From the NCBI GenBank assembly GCA_021229015.1, contig CM037792.1:3097933-3161932 (forward strand): 64,000 nucleotides of DNA. Direction: 5' to 3'. Numbering within the stretch: the first letter of the stretch is position 1; every line of letters begins with the position of its first letter. Shown here piece after piece: positions 22,910 to 37,394 of the stretch. This DNA comes from Solen grandis (Eukaryota > Mollusca > Bivalvia > Adapedonta > Solenidae). The position numbers and the translations under genes are program-made. A model generated the notes under the pieces. The model searched no databases, had not been told where the DNA came from, and saw nothing but the letters and a program-made list of their open reading frames with translations.

Positions 22910-24780
22910 TACACTCACTTAGTTTCACCTGCTGGTAATTGACTGTGTGGTGATCCCTAATTTGATTCACAATTGAACTGGGGGGCTGTGCTATAGAATG
23001 ACAGGATGTTTGGGTCTCAGTTTTCACTTTATCAATTACTATTGATTTTTATAGGTGCTTTTCAATGCACGCTCCTATGTGGCCCAGGAAAACCCAAACT
23101 TTTACTGAAGCTGTACATGAGGTTGATTAGGTATTCACTGTGTACCTGTAGTTAAAATGTCAAGATTGTAACTTCCAACAGATATCATTTAAACTTCATA
23201 ACCATCCATTTTATGTGCCATTTTACACCATGTAAGACTCATTGAAAGCCTGATGTTAATGTCAGAAAATCGTACTTGGACAAAACTACTTCATTTCAAA
23301 GGTTTTCATATGAATATTGTCGTTGAAAACCTGATCAACCTTTGTAATACTTGTAGGCTGATCTGGTTTTATGCTGTTTTCTTGATAAGCTTTTCTAGAT
23401 GTTTTAGAGGGTACATAGAGGAAGAATATGGTACCACAAGAGTTTCATTTAACTCGGCCATCAGGTACGGTTTTCAATGAATCTCCACAGACTCTCAAGG
23501 TACTTGAATTTCTAGGATAGAACACTTCAGAAACAGACCTGGCAGCATGGAAAAGATGAATCATTGTGATATTCTGTGTCATGCATACTTTCGCTCATCC
23601 TTCATAGAGTAATGTTCCTCAAGGATTCTAGATGAACTTTAATTGGTTATTTCAGAAATGATTATTATGTTATTAAGCTTTCTCCCTAGATCTACGTTGC
23701 TTTATTACCTATTCAAGTGGGAAAGCTGCTAAGTTTTCTAAAATGTTTGTTTTCTTAACCATTTGCACATTGTCAGTGACATTACCATCCAAGAGATGTT
23801 TAGGGGAGAAAACAAAACATTCTGTGTGTATTAGTTATCATTCATTTTTTAATTCTATAGAATTTATCGCAAGTGATGTGAAGTGAAGCGCCCTGATGAA
23901 TTAATTAATTTTAAAACATAAACAATAACAATTACAGTTTGTCATGTACACCATACAGATCTGCCTTTGACCTCGCATTATTATTACTGACATTTTTTCT
24001 GCTGTGATGCAGGTCTAGGTGCTGTTCCCCCAGAGTTGCTGTGGGCTGTACTATTATAGCTCCATTAATTTGAGGTTGAAGTACACAGTATAATTGAAAC
24101 TTTGAAAATGCATCATTATTAAGCCAATCAAGCAATTAACTGGGTAAAGATGTATTGGACTGCATTATATTGAGCAAATGATTGTGTTACATTGGTATAA
24201 TTCAGTTTTCCTTGATAGCTATATAGTTGAAAGTTATGCAATGATTATATGTTCTCCTTGAATACCATCAGGTTCAGCCTTTTCTTGGAATGTGTCAAGA
24301 TAGACATAATCCTGATCTAATCCTCTACATATTAGATAGAATACATATTGTCTTGGCATTAGGCTTTAAAGAGGGGACTGTGTTTCTGTTGTAATAGTTT
24401 AGAGATTAAGCAGTCTAGTCAAAGCTAATACTAATTGAGTGGAAAAAAAAATGACAGGGAGTAACAATTTTTATTGGGCACAATAAAACTATTGACTAAC
24501 TTATAGTTTTATTATACAAGAAACTGTTCTTTAGATTCAGCTGTATATACGAGACATGAGGATTATAGAAGAATTACTTTAATCTATCCAATTAATTTCT
24601 GAAATGCTTTTGATATGTATTTCGTTTATTGACAGGTCGGCAAGTGGGGACATGTGTTTCATTACACGTTATGAGTTAATTGCTTCACATGTGTTTCAAT
24701 TATAAAGGTTAACCTGTGTAATTAGATGCCATCTGTACAAAGCACCCAACCTGTCTTAAGCAAACAGTGAGTTATGACAT
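22910..24780 (+). other. Intron stretch with one decayed MITE remnant
   Basis: About 23232-23400 contains fragments resembling the hairpin MITE (AAACCTGATCAACC, GTAGGCTGATCTGG, TTTTATGCTGTT). The rest is unremarkable AT-rich intron. Confidence 0.4.
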
Positions 24781-25810
24781 CTTTTATGCCCCAATTTTGC
24801 AAGGGTGTGGGACATATATAGATTTGCCCTTGTCCTGATCCATTCCTCGGTCTATTACAAAATCTTGTCTCACACATATCAGATAGGTCTTCTGGGGTGG
24901 GGTCCCTGATTCCCCAAGACTACCTTGCAAAACATATCTCCAAAACTATATAATATTAGCCAGCATCATGAAATTGCACAGGATGGGAAGTTCATTTCAA
25001 AATCCATAGTCTTAGAGTAAAATTATGGCTCTTGACTTGCTGTAAATGGTCCATGGCAGCTGGCATATAGTATTAGACCTGTCTGTGTGTGTTTGTGGTG
25101 TGTTAGTGTGTGCATGGCTGCTTTTTGGAATAACTTAAATGGCACAAGTGATCCTAAGGACAAGATGATGTGTCGTGAAGAAGAACCAGGTTGCTAGCTT
25201 GAAGGTCAAGGTCACAGCAACAAGTTGACCTTAAAATGTTTCCCCAACTTTAACTTTGTTATGCATAGTCATGTTTTGAAATAACTCAAAACAAGTGATC
25301 CTTAGGACAAGACAATGAGTTCCAAACAAGAACCAGGTCGCTAGCTTTAAGGTCAAGGTCACAGCAATCAGTTAACCTTTTAATCTTGTCACACCTTAAT
25401 TTTGTTGTGAATGGTCCTGTTTTGAAATAACTTGCCACAAGTGATCCCTTTGGAAAGATAATGTGCCCCCTAATGAGAACTAGGTTGTTAGCTTGAAGGG
25501 CAAGGTCTCAGAACTCAGTTGACCTTTAAATCTTGTCCAAGCTCTGGTGTTTGTTGTAAATGATTGTGACACTTGAAGTTACTTGTCACAAGTGATCCCT
25601 AGGACAAAACAGTGTGTTGCAGAAAAAGAACAAGGTTGCTAGCTTTAAGGTCAAGGTCATATTACTTGGTTTAGGTCAGGGTCACAGCACACATTTGATC
25701 TTAAAAAACATCTTTAATATTTCCAGTTTTTTTTCATATACACTGACAAAAATATCATTTAATAAACAAAATGACAGGGGCATCTGTGTCCCATAGACAC
25801 ATTTCTAGTC
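24781..25810. mobile_element. Tandem-repeat element, family A (~147-bp units), HINE-like ends
   Basis: The left end has TTTTATGCCCC at 24783. The right end has GGGGCAT at about 25777, the inverse of ATGCCCC, followed by the hairpin TGTGTC-CCATA-GACACA and a short TTTCTAGT tail. The core has at least four tandem units; the motif ACAAGTGATCC recurs at 25144, 25291, 25437 and 25588, giving periods of 147, 146 and 151 bp. No open frame of note. This layout (subterminal inverted repeat, tandem core, 3' hairpin) matches that described for Helentron-associated non-autonomous elements; the assignment is inference. Confidence 0.6.
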
Positions 25811-27227
25811 TAGACTTAACTTCCATTAGGCAGCATAACCTGCAACTAAGCAGCCAATTTCTCTAGTTCCCTGACCTGGTTACTTAAGACAGGTAGGAAT
25901 GTCTAAAGGACAAATTAATGTTCTGTGGGATGAAAATTTTATGAAAAATTTTCATATTTTGTTTGGTAAATATTTCCTGTCAGACTGAATATGTGCTATA
26001 AATTGTAAATGATTTAATGTCAGTAAAATACCATGTTTTTTTTTTCTAAGTATGGTTATTTATTACCCCATGCTATATCAGTGTTAAATTTTATTTGTGG
26101 TTATTATCTAAAGGTTATCTCCTGTGTGTGATCATAACAAATATCTAATTGCATAGGAAGAACTACTTAGAGGATCTTGTCATGGGGACTTCATTGTGTC
26201 ATAAATTTCTTCTTTTTTTTTCTTGTCAAAATATACAGGAAAATTAAGCACTTTATATATATTGATGTAATATAAGCCACCTTCTTCGTGAAAATGTTTT
26301 CATTATGGCCCATTATGTAAGTTGATAATCATTCTCTTAATCAGCAAAAAATTATTTTTCATTGAGAAATAATTGTAGTTGAATGAACAAATTACCAAGT
26401 GTCAAGTTGTAATTGTTGAAAAAATCACTAATTTACTTGGTATAGTTGGTACAAAGTGACACAAAAAAAGGTGGTGATAAATTTTGTTAGGACCAGGTAA
26501 TAACAAAGAGGGCTATGAACAACGTTATACCACAAAATATTATGTTCATATTATGCTATTATGAACAAATTATGTGTGAAATCAGAAGGTTGAAATTGTT
26601 TATTAAATGAAATGCATACCTGCTTATTTTGTGAGAGAAAATATCATGCCATTGAATGGAAGGGAATAGAGTGATTTACTATTCAATTAGCATTTCACTT
26701 TACAAATATAAAAATCATTACTTCTTTTAGTCATACAAGGAATTGATAAAGCTCACTGCATACTGAAGTCATTTGTCAATCTACCTTTTGAAATTTTTGA
26801 GAATCTGTCAGATCATAAATGATTTTATTTATTAGGTTACGCCTTCACAACATTGTTTGTCATAGCTATGGTTTTCTTCCATTCAGGATTGCCAAGGTGT
26901 TTGAATGCTAATGATAGCAGGTGTAATATCTGTATGGGTAAACATAATACCAGCCCCTTGGATTAGAGGCTGTTGACTTAACACCATGCACAATTTTACG
27001 CCATCATAGACCGTCATAAAACAAGATAAGGCAGCTGATATCAGATTGGACATTATTATCAGTCTGAACAGGTTTTACAGTGTTACTACCTCATCTACAT
27101 TTCTGATTGAATAGAATATATTTTGGAACAATTAAAAACATGAGCAGCATGCACATGACACGTATTTGCATTATTTATGGTGTGGAATATTTGCTTGAGT
27201 CAACGTCTCAACGACTGTACTTTTCTC
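25811..27227 (+). other. Intron stretch, no clear feature
   Basis: AT-rich intron. A short decayed MITE-like piece is possible at 27035-27080. Nothing else is recognised. Confidence 0.35.
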
Positions 27228-27481
27228 ATTTGGAGACTTTTCTCTTTTACTTGAGATATATAATAGTGCTGCCTCAGTGTGTTTATATGACAAGTGTCAT
27301 GATGCCATACCTTGTCATATTATCTACCAGTCCTGGAACTACCTTTATGTTCTGAGCCCCTTGCAAAAGGGAATCATACCAGTACCATTTTTAACAACTA
27401 TTGATTGTTATAGTAGGGGATCAAACCCATTACCTCCTGGATACATGGTGGACTTTCTAACCACTCAGTCACCAGGACTGG
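27228..27481 (-). mobile_element. tRNA-derived SINE, old diverged copy
   Basis: Minus-strand copy of the SINE family with many substitutions. The order of body blocks is preserved (ATTTGGAGAC ... GTGCTGCCTCAGTGTG ... ACCAGTCCTGGAACTACC ... CAGTACCATTTTT) and it ends in the head motif ACCACTCAGTCACCAGGAC. The large amount of change compared with 46386-46704 indicates an old insertion. Confidence 0.7.
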
Positions 27482-29170
27482 TAAGTTGTGGATTGTATCC
27501 ATTTGGTCTTACATATTTTGTTCATCACATCAAGTTCATTAGAAAAGATTATATTGACCTTCTCTTGAGATGAAACTTGATGGCTTGGCTTAAAGAAAGT
27601 GACCTATGACCAAGGCAATTTGTTTGAGACATCTTAATCAATCATTTGCTGTTCCAATAACAGAAAGAGAAGTTATCATAATAGATAATAACGTGGAACC
27701 TCAGTCTGTGGCTGTTAATTTTGTAACTTTTGATGAGTTGGCCCTTCCAGGCCACCAATTTTGAAATGACCTAGAAAGACCATGTATAAGAAGGCTGAAC
27801 ACATTTATTCCAGAGTTGTCCATTGTTGGGTGAAGTTAGGACTAGACCTAGACGTTTGACTATAAATCCTCCCAATGTTTGAGAGAATGTATTTCTCACA
27901 TTTTGAATGAGCTAGTGTCCCAGTGAGTCCTCAGAAGAAAAAACATTGGTTCAACTTGGCCAAAATATGACAAAGTTGAAAACTTTTCCACACATGCAGT
28001 TTATAAATAGCAACTGTTGATAAACTGATCAGTATATTCTTTGCATTTATTCTCCAAATTTGCTACAATTTCTTTACTATTGACCCAATTTCTAACATCT
28101 TGGTGCAGGAATTATTCTTAATTTACATCATCCCAACACATTGAAATAAGCCTCAATGTAGCAGGAAGCAGGAATTTTAAGCAGGTTTAATTGATTGCTA
28201 CTCCTCTGTCCTCATGCTTTTAATAGCAGCCCTTTCCTTACAAATTTTCAATAAGCATGAAGAGAACCTGAGTGCTATAGAAAAATCTTTATAACAAGGG
28301 GATAAGCACCATCCCACAGCAACCCTGTAAATGATTGATTTTCAGCAATTTCACAAGCAAGTCTTGGACAAATAACCAAGCTCCCATTGATCCTCTCCAA
28401 TCCACCGTAAGGGCAAAAACATGTTTTCCACATCATCTGACACTCATAACTAAAAGGGACTTGTCCATATGGTAATTAATAGGAGCCCCTTTAATACTCT
28501 GGTTAGCACAGATAATGGACCTTTTCAATTAGTAAAAGTGAATCGAGTCACATAATACAAAGAGGATTTACATTTTTCTAAAAATCTTGACCAAGGAACT
28601 TGACACTATGTTTCCAAGGTTTTTTTTCTCTTTAAAGTTACATGTAGGAATATTCAATTTCATTTTTTTTTTAATGTTGATTTTGTGAGACCAATTACCT
28701 TTTGATGTGAACCAATTATTCTGGTATAATAAATAACTACTGGTACTTTGTAAAAAGCATCTCTAGATTACTTCTGCAAATTATGGTACAAAAATGGCCT
28801 TGCTTCCCTGAATATGTGTGGTATGTGACATTTCTACTACTCATACATATATCATTAAAAATCTTTATTTTACTTAAATTCCTAATATCAATTTTAGATG
28901 TTTCAACAAAAACTGATAAAATTACTATCAGAATCTTAAACTACCTTTTCTCTGTTATTTAAGAGGGTACTCAAACAGAAATCTTTGTTTTCCCAATATA
29001 AGAAAAGGCTTGTCATTTATATACAGTTTAAACTGTACTAAGTGGCCACCTATATTAAGCAACCAACCTGCATCAGTATACCAAAGTAACATTTTGATAT
29101 ATGTTTACCTTCATTTAGCAACCGTCTCTGTTAAGTGGTCACTTTTTCTTGTTCCCTGTGACTGACTCAC
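27482..29170 (+). other. Intron stretch, no feature recognised
   Basis: AT-rich intron without identifiable exons, RNA genes or bounded elements. Confidence 0.4.
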
Positions 29171-29412
29171 TTAACCCTTTCCCTCATATATACTCCTTTT
29201 GACGCCCTCAATAGGTATCACATAAAGCCTGATCTGCAGAAAACCACAGTTAAACCTTACCAAATTTAATTACAAAATACTCATTTCCAGACCACTGAGG
29301 AGCAGCGAACAGCATAAATCCTGATCAGCCTGCGAGTTACTCGCAGGCTGATCTGGTTTTATGCTGTTCGCATAGGTCTTTTCATGGTTTTCTCTATGAG
29401 GGAAAGGGTTAA
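29171..29412 (-). mobile_element. Hairpin MITE, full-length standard copy
   Basis: TTAA at 29171-29174 and 29409-29412 with intact CCCTTTCCCTCATA ends. The orientation is opposite to the copy at 18148. The central palindrome is single and intact. It retains the segment missing from the short copy at 11492. Confidence 0.86.
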
Positions 29413-32400
29413 GACAGGTTTGATTGTATATATAATTATTTACAGTGAAGTTCCAATGAAACAGGAGAGTGCCATGCTCAAACCATGGGTCTCAAATCCT
29501 TTGTAAATTGTTATTAGAAAATCCCATTACCATGGCAACTCTTTGATCTCAAGTACAGTGTTGCAATATTTGGAATATCTGTATATTATATTCACACTAA
29601 TCTCATTCATTCTATATCATCATAATCTATGTTTGTTGGTACCAGCAAGCCAGTGGTAGACACACTGACTTTCACTCTGATTTTTGATCCAGTACTGTAT
29701 ACAAAATCATAATTATGAATGTTCACATTGGTTCACCCTCCCTGCCTGTAGCTGTTTAATGTTTTATGATAGGTTCAGAGCAAGGTAAAAGCATTTCTGA
29801 GACAGCCTCTAGTTATATCTGGGCTATTAAATCTTACTGAGCTGGTAAGAGAGGAGATTCATCTGTTTTCCTAAGGTATTTTATCTTGGTTTATGCAATA
29901 ACCGGTGTGATAGTTTGGCACCGCTAGCTCAAAGGACTCACTGAGTGATGCTGAAAAAGCAAGAGTTTTCTCCTGTTATGTTTTATACACCTGAGATAAC
30001 TCAGGTATTTAGGAACGTTTTTATCTAAGGCCTGTCTGACAAAATATGTGATGTATCTGTCTTACCTTTCTCCTTCCTGGAGGATTCTGGGAAAATCGGG
30101 TCAGTTGAAATGGATGGTGAAATACACAGGAAGAATTTAATGTTAAACAAGAGTAATTTAAATCCTGGTGCATCAGCATAGAAGACAGGTTACATTAATG
30201 AGCCTGTCAGGTTCTTGCCTGTGTTTGTTAACGAGAAATGATGGCTGCCTTGTTATGTTCTAAAGAATTTGCTGCATGTTGCAAGTGACTCAGACATTGT
30301 CTGCAGTCCATATGTTAGAGATAGAGGAGAAAAGCTCTAATGGTGTTAAGCAGAGACCGAAAGAGTCTTAAGTCAACATGCATTGATCAGAACATGGCTA
30401 GAGATTATTTCAGGTAGCTCAACTGCATTGACATTTTACCTGTGCAGAGGTTTAGTCTTGCTGTCTCACACAATTGCAGAGAAATATCAGTTTCACCTTT
30501 CTTAGCCTTTTACGATCTGAGAAGTGTGTGACCAGTATAACATCAGAGTAGCTTGCAGGTTGATCAGATTTTATGCAGTTCTTTTTTCTTCAGTATTTCT
30601 AGGTAGGAGAGATCTGCAGGTCAACAGTTTTTTAATCCTTTCAGTCTGAGAACAACTTTCAGTCATACCTCAACTGTTTTTAATTGGTCTAAAATAGAAT
30701 AGAAATAGAAATATTTAAATGACCAAGGTTTGTAGAAATAAAACTGCATGGCAGTATATTATCTCTAAAGTAACAACAGACTGATCATGTTGAGAGAGAG
30801 ATTGAAAGAGTGTCTTTTTTTTCTTCTTCAAATTTTGTAAATTTAAACAAAGATATTGATAAAGATGATAACTGCCTTATCTATAATCTATGGTGGATAG
30901 GTTCCCTCTGTCTTTGTCCTGTTGTCACCATGCCTGATTTTGGCATGAATAATTGAGTGTGTAACTCCTGACAGTGATAAATCCCAAGTAATATCAACTT
31001 ACTGGCGCTACTGGATTTGGAATATCCCTGTATTTATTGCCTTTAGAATCATGTGGCAGATTTATTGACATTTTTGTTATTTGGCCCGAAAAAACTTCAA
31101 ACAATGATTATACAGTGTTCAGATGTGTCTTGTGTTAATAAAGTTTCTGATTTCACGTTATTAAGATCTTAGGAGAGTACTGACATTTTCATGCTGTTCC
31201 TAACTTTTGTATACAATGATTTTAATTTTTCCTTTGATTAAATATTTGACGTACAGTTTGTCTTAGTTAATCATCCTATGAATTGCATATGAAAAATATA
31301 TTGCATAAAATGATCCTTGAGCTCTTGATATGGAAAAATATGAGAGTGTATGTTGTCTACATGATCTTTGGATATAATGGGCGGCGATTGATTACGTCAT
31401 GTTTTGCTTGTAGCCTTATAAAATGTACCCGGTGATACTGACTTTGAACCATCAGGACTGTACTGCGTCAATCAAACAGTAGTCAATTCCATAAAGTGAG
31501 GTCAAAGGCACAGCTATTTGGCATATATGACAAACTGTAAATATATTATCGTTCATATTTTAAATTATATGGATTTATTGCAGCACTCTGCTTTGCATCG
31601 CTTTATTGTGATAAATTCCATGAATTTTAAACTTATACTGTTAACAACTAAATAAACAAACATATTGACTCCATAATAAGAGCCTCTAATTATGACTGCT
31701 AAATTATTTTGAGAAGCACTCGAAAGTATTTTTTGCCATCATATTTGTGCTTATATATATTGTTGTTTGTTGTTATCATATTATTTTAGTCATTTAATGA
31801 CATTCAGGTAATTAATGGTAAATTAAAGACTCAAGAGGCACCCTGTGAAATGACCCAACTTACCATAAACCATTTCGAAGTCAGACGGGGAAAGTCAAGT
31901 GATAGCAAGTCAGTGAATATATCAACTCAAAACTGCCATTATATTGTACGTTTTACAATGCATGAACAAGTGTTATCAGAAATATTTTCCTAGTTTAAAT
32001 AATTGAAAATATCAAAACTGTATTTTATTCTGATCCCAAACCAACATTTCTGTGGTTTATTTATTCACTTGCAGACTTGCAGTTACTATGCTTGATTTTA
32101 ATATCAGTGATTTACACAATGAATTAAATATTTTGGTTAATGTCAAAACAAGTGAGTTCATGTATAAATAGACTAAAAGCCCATTAGACGATGAGTCTAG
32201 AATGAACTGTTCACAACCCTGGATTCTAGTGTTGTAAACATTTTATCACTTGAGTCGTTAAAACTGTCTTCATTGGAACACATGTGGATGGGTATGTTTT
32301 TGTATGGTGGCCATGTTTGGGGGTGAAGTGATTTTGAAGTGGTCTGCACTTATGGTTAGTCCCAGGAGGATTCCCGAGATTTAGGGCCCTGTTGGTATTC

Positions 32401-33524
32401 GGGTAGATCAATAAGCATGTCTTGGCATTGACAAACAATCTCTTGTTTTCTTTGAAGGCCTGTTTTCACACAAAATATTGTTTCTATTGGGTTTGTAAAA
32501 ACTATTTTAACTTGGATATAGATTTACTAGTTTGATTGCAGAGGTTAAATCTACAGTAGATAAATTTGTCTATTGCATGACATTGTAGTTTGTTCCTATG
32601 GCTGACATATTTGTTGTTTGAAGGTCACCTCAGGACCTTGACCCTTGTGAAAAGATTGCCTCATGACCTTGGAGTGCCTTAAATGTTTTCCTACTTGGTC
32701 AGTTAAATATATGGAAAATATTCTAATGAGTGACAGAGAAAGTTACTAGAAAAAAAAGTAAAGGACATGGGGTTGTCTTTAGACAACAGAGAAAGGTTGA
32801 TAATTCATCACCATTTGTCATTTAAGTGGAAAACAAGCTTTAAGCATGCCAGGTACAAGGTGTTCCTAACTCTTTACTATATCTCAAGATAATTTCAAAG
32901 GTCCATGTATCAAGCCAGACAAATTGTCTTCATGTCTAGACAATAGGACTGTAATTCACACAGCTGGAAAGAAAGAATAATTCTTGTGTGATAGCAACTG
33001 ATATATCAAGGTTATCTGGAGTTACAAAGAAAAGACAGAAGGTGCATGTATTGTGATTATGTTGCCATGCATGGGTTAGGATGAAGAAGAAACATTAGGT
33101 GTGTGAGGAATGAGACGGCAAGGGAAGTGATGAGTAATAAGCCATGGGAGGCTGCAGAAAATTGAGAAATTTGATCCTATCTTTGTGTCCCTAATGTCTC
33201 AACTGTTAAGGCACATGCTAAAGTAAAATGTGCTAATGAGGAAAACACATCTCCCTATAGGCATCATATCAAATATGATAGGAAAGCGATATAGCATCTG
33301 CATTTTATCAACTTCAGTGAATTCTGATGCTTTGAAACAGATGCCGTATTTTTTATTCTGTCTACTATTAGTACCTTAAAATGACCGAAGAAGTTGAAAT
33401 TCAGCATTGAATCTTGGCCAGCAACCCATCAGTTATTTACTGTAAACACTCATGTATTGTGCACATTTCTATGACTTCAGTTTCAATATCAGAGAAGAGG
33501 TGCGCACAATATACGAGAATTCAG
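29413..33524 (+). other. Long intron stretch, no clear feature
   Basis: About 4.1 kb of AT-rich intron. A piece at about 30548-30590 (GCAGGTTGATCAGATTTTATGCAG) is a probable decayed fragment of the hairpin MITE. No exon or RNA gene is recognised. Confidence 0.4.
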
Positions 33525-34162
33525 TTTTTAGCTTGACTATTCGAAGAATAGTGAGAGCTATCCTACTCACCCTGCCGTCAGTGTCAGCGTCGGCTTAACG
33601 CTCAAGGTCAAGGTTTTGCATGCAAGTTTTTCTATCTTCTTATATCTCCACAACCACTTATTCACCTAAAACTTTGTAAATGTATTTGGCAAATTTCAAG
33701 TCTCCACAATTTCAGTCATATTGTAGGCCATTGTCCAAGACCCATAACTCTAGCATGGATTTTTACTGATTTATTTCCCTTTGTGAACTTTCCTGGTTAA
33801 GATTATGTGTGCAAATTCAGTCTCCACAACCACCAAAGGTATTCACTTGAAACTTACAAAATGTGTTTAGGGTCATAATTATAGCTCACTGACCAAGACC
33901 CATAACTTTAGCATGAATTTTAATGGATTTTATTCCCCTTTGTGACCATATAAAAATACACCAATAAATATTGCAAAGTCATGTTATTGCTTTGATACTT
34001 TGTATACTTGTTCAGCAACATAAATGCAATGAGTAGAAAAGAGCAGATACTATCATGTATTTTGACAAATATATAGCCCTTGAAAGATTCAGCATGGCTT
34101 TTTTTATACTATAAAGCACTGAAAATAGTTGAGCATGCTGTCTCCTTGACAGCTCTTGTTTT
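33525..34162 (+). mobile_element. Tandem-repeat element, family B, short copy
   Basis: It starts TTTTTAGCTTGACTATTCGAAGAATAG and ends with the inverse AATAGTTGAGC, then the hairpin GCTGTC-TCCTT-GACAGC and the tail TCTTGTTTTT. These are the ends of the family B copies at 51353 and 53587, here in the opposite orientation. The core has only a few diverged units of the type with CATAACTxTAGCATGxATTTT. No coding potential. The Helentron-like assignment is inference. Confidence 0.65.
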
Positions 34163-37074
34163 TCCAAACTTTACCATACCCACTAAAAAGCCATATCTGT
34201 GATCAGCAAAGTCTATATGAGTGTATATCTTAAATCGGTATTAAAGTTTTATCATTATATACTTGCCAGAAAATTGTTGCCTGTCTGTGTTCTCTACAAT
34301 ATAATTGTGAAATAAATGCTTATGAAATAATTGTTCTCGTGTTCATAATCATTTTGATTATATCGCTTTGAATCACCCAGAACTTGTTCAGTACTGTACT
34401 GTACTTTACATAATAAGTAATTGACACATAAAGCCAAAGGCGATATTTGCATCGTCATTACTGAGACAAACCATGACTGCCATTATGTTATTCTTATGCA
34501 AACAGTTTATTGTTTTTAGTACATTCAAATGACATTCTAGCTAGTTTGGTCCATTTTGGACAGAACTGTTTGGTTAAAGATAATTGTGTACTTCAAATTC
34601 CAATTGGAAAGGGAGTCTTGTGACAAACAAACAACAAGGTGTCAACATTTGAAGACTATTACACTAATTATTGGCAATAATGAACATTAACGTAACAATG
34701 CAAGCTTAATGTGGATACTAGAGGTATGAATTACATTTGTTGCATAACTGACTTTCAGAAGCAGTAGAACTTTTGTTACCTGTATCGAATATCTGCAAAA
34801 CACCCGCGGCTAAACAAAATGGTGGCCTCCTCAATGTACGAGAAGAATGTAGCACCTGGACCTAGAAGAGATGTTCAGTATGAAAAACTTAAAATGAAAA
34901 TACTGTGACTGGTAACACAGAAAGACTGATACCATTAAGAGGTTATCTGTTAATTGAATCCAGTTGACCTTACTCTTAAGTCACTATGTGATCATGAAAA
35001 TTGAGAAATGAGAAATAATTGTTAATGCACATAATTCAGACAGGTGACACATTGACAAAAATGCAAATGAGCCCAGTTGATTGTTCCTTTGTCATAAATT
35101 CAATATCATTGCTCATATACGTCTTATTACAGCCAGTACCTGATGGGCTTCAATACATAAATCGGAACCCTGAACAGAGACAGCCCGTTGTGCGAACTTA
35201 ATTTATGTTTTTGATATGAATATTGAGTGCTTGAGAAAATCAATCTATTGACTGTTGTGTCCTCAGTAATTTTTCACCTGATCCCATTAAAATGGCTGGG
35301 ACCCTTTCTTCACATTGATCTTGTCCAGGGCTGTGGTTGTTTAACTATTTATTAGCGTCCACTTGCTGAAATGGTCAGTGGTCCTTCCCAAACGATCTTA
35401 TTTCACTCTGCACTTGATCACTTAATGGTTGACATTTTGAACTTTGACCTGGAAAGGTTGAATAGAATTTTATCTTTTTCAATTCTAGATAGCAATCTTT
35501 TAGGTACAACAAAATGGTTTCTGGCATTCAGAATTGTGACATATGAATCTCTTGATCAAGTTTTTGTGAATTAATTGAAATTGAATTGAAATTTTAGGCT
35601 ATTTTTTAAAACACTGTTGCATTAATTGATAGTTCATGCTTTTATACAAAGGATTTTTTTTTTCTTTTGCATAAATTTTGATACTTTTCTAGATAAGAGT
35701 AATGCTATGGTTATTTCATTTATTTGTATAACGAAAATTGCAATGATTAATATTTGTGAAGTAATTCATTTTCATGCCAACTGTTCATTTTATATGGCTG
35801 TCTGTTGTCAGATTTAAAGCATATTCAGCTACTTCAAATCTATTCCTAAACTGTGTACACATACCAGGATTCAAACCTGCTACCAGGCAACAGAGCCCAG
35901 GCTGAGATCCCCAATCCATCAACTTGCCATTTGTCAAGAGGAGAGTCTAAACAGACACAAAAACTCTACATACAAACTGTTTAAACAAAGAAACTTCCCA
36001 GTCAAACAGTTTGGATTTTGATTAGTCAATAGATGTCATAAGGGAGCAAGTTAGGGAGTAGTATTAAAATGATGTTTTTGTGACATCACAAGGATTTGTC
36101 CATTGAGTATTTGCTTAAATCATTGATTGATTTTTAAGTTCATTCAATGGCAGCTATATCGAGAACTTAAATGACAAAGCAATTTTTAATTTGACATTAT
36201 AGCTGATAACTGTGACTGTAAAATTCTGTTATTAATCTTTTAATTGGCTTCAGTCGGTTTCTTTTAGTCATGATTATTTAAAACAATCAGAATCATTTTA
36301 AAATTATTCAAATATAGTTATAATTACACCTAAAAAAAAATCAATGAATTGAAATCATTCATAATTGAAAAGTTGCATTTTAATAGTAAAATGTTAAATG
36401 CAGTGTGAAAGTTTTTGTATAGTTATTCAATTTGCACCAGCATGCAAATGTTCCATGTTCATGCATGTGTGCATCAGAGTAGGAGGAACATGTGCAATGC
36501 TAACGTGTATCCCAGGAGGTCAATTATTGATCAACCTGTCTGAAATGAATGAGGACATGCTGTATTAAGCCTTAGTACTGCGCCAGGTCACATTTCAATT
36601 CACTATGGGGAGCTCCTCTAATACAGTTAAAAAAAGCAGTTGAAAGCATCAGAGATGCCCATGTTTCTGTAGTTGACATATGAAATACACTGGGCATTTG
36701 AAACATTTTTTTCCTTCCTGTTTTGACTGTCCCTCTTGAGTGAATGGTTTAAATATCCATCTTGGAGTGAAAGGTCCTGGATTCTGTATCCTATCTCATT
36801 GCCTACCAAAGTTGTCATAGATAGTACTGCATTATACTGAGCTCCGCCCTGAATGGTGTTCATCATGAGTTTGAAGACTGGCTGGGTGTTAGTTGGAAGT
36901 AAGTCTTGGATCTGGTTTTCACTTTAAATGTGACACCACTACTGATGGTAAAGAAAAAGAAATGGAACCATTTCTTGAATGGTGAATATTAGCATGATGT
37001 CATGTTTGAAATCAAATTTATCATAAAAAAAAAACTTGTTTACTTATTACTGAAGGGCACTGTTGTCTGAACGG
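34163..37074 (+). other. Intron stretch with one tRNA-like fragment
   Basis: AT-rich intron. A minus-strand tRNA-like piece at about 35860-35930 has a B-box-like GGTTTGAATCC and may be a SINE remnant. No exon is recognised. Confidence 0.35.
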
Positions 37075-37249
37075 CAGATCCAAAGGTCTTCTCTGTTTGC
37101 TTTTACAATATTATGGCTCACATTCTGCATAGCCTGCACAGCCAAGAAAAATCCATTGTTTCATATACCATTAAAAGGTTAGTAAATTGATATTCATCAG
37201 ATCATTAATTTGGACATGAATAATTATTTTCATAGGTAAAGGATTTTAA
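37075..37249 (-). mobile_element. Fragment of the second TTAA MITE family
   Basis: It shares blocks with the copy at 13216-13427: CCAAGAAAAATCCATTGTTTCAT, then GTAAATTGATATTCATCAGATCAT and GGACATGAATAATTATTTTCATAGGTAAAGG, ending in TTAA at 37246. The left boundary is uncertain. Confidence 0.5.
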
Positions 37250-37394
37250 AATAATGCTAGTCCCATAAAATTAAAAGCAGCCCTGAATTGTAGAGTTGAT
37301 GTGTTTAGGCACCTAAATTGTCCAAAGTAGACGATTTTAGTCTCAAAGTAACTGTAATACTGTGTATTAGGGCTTGATATTTACAAACAGTACA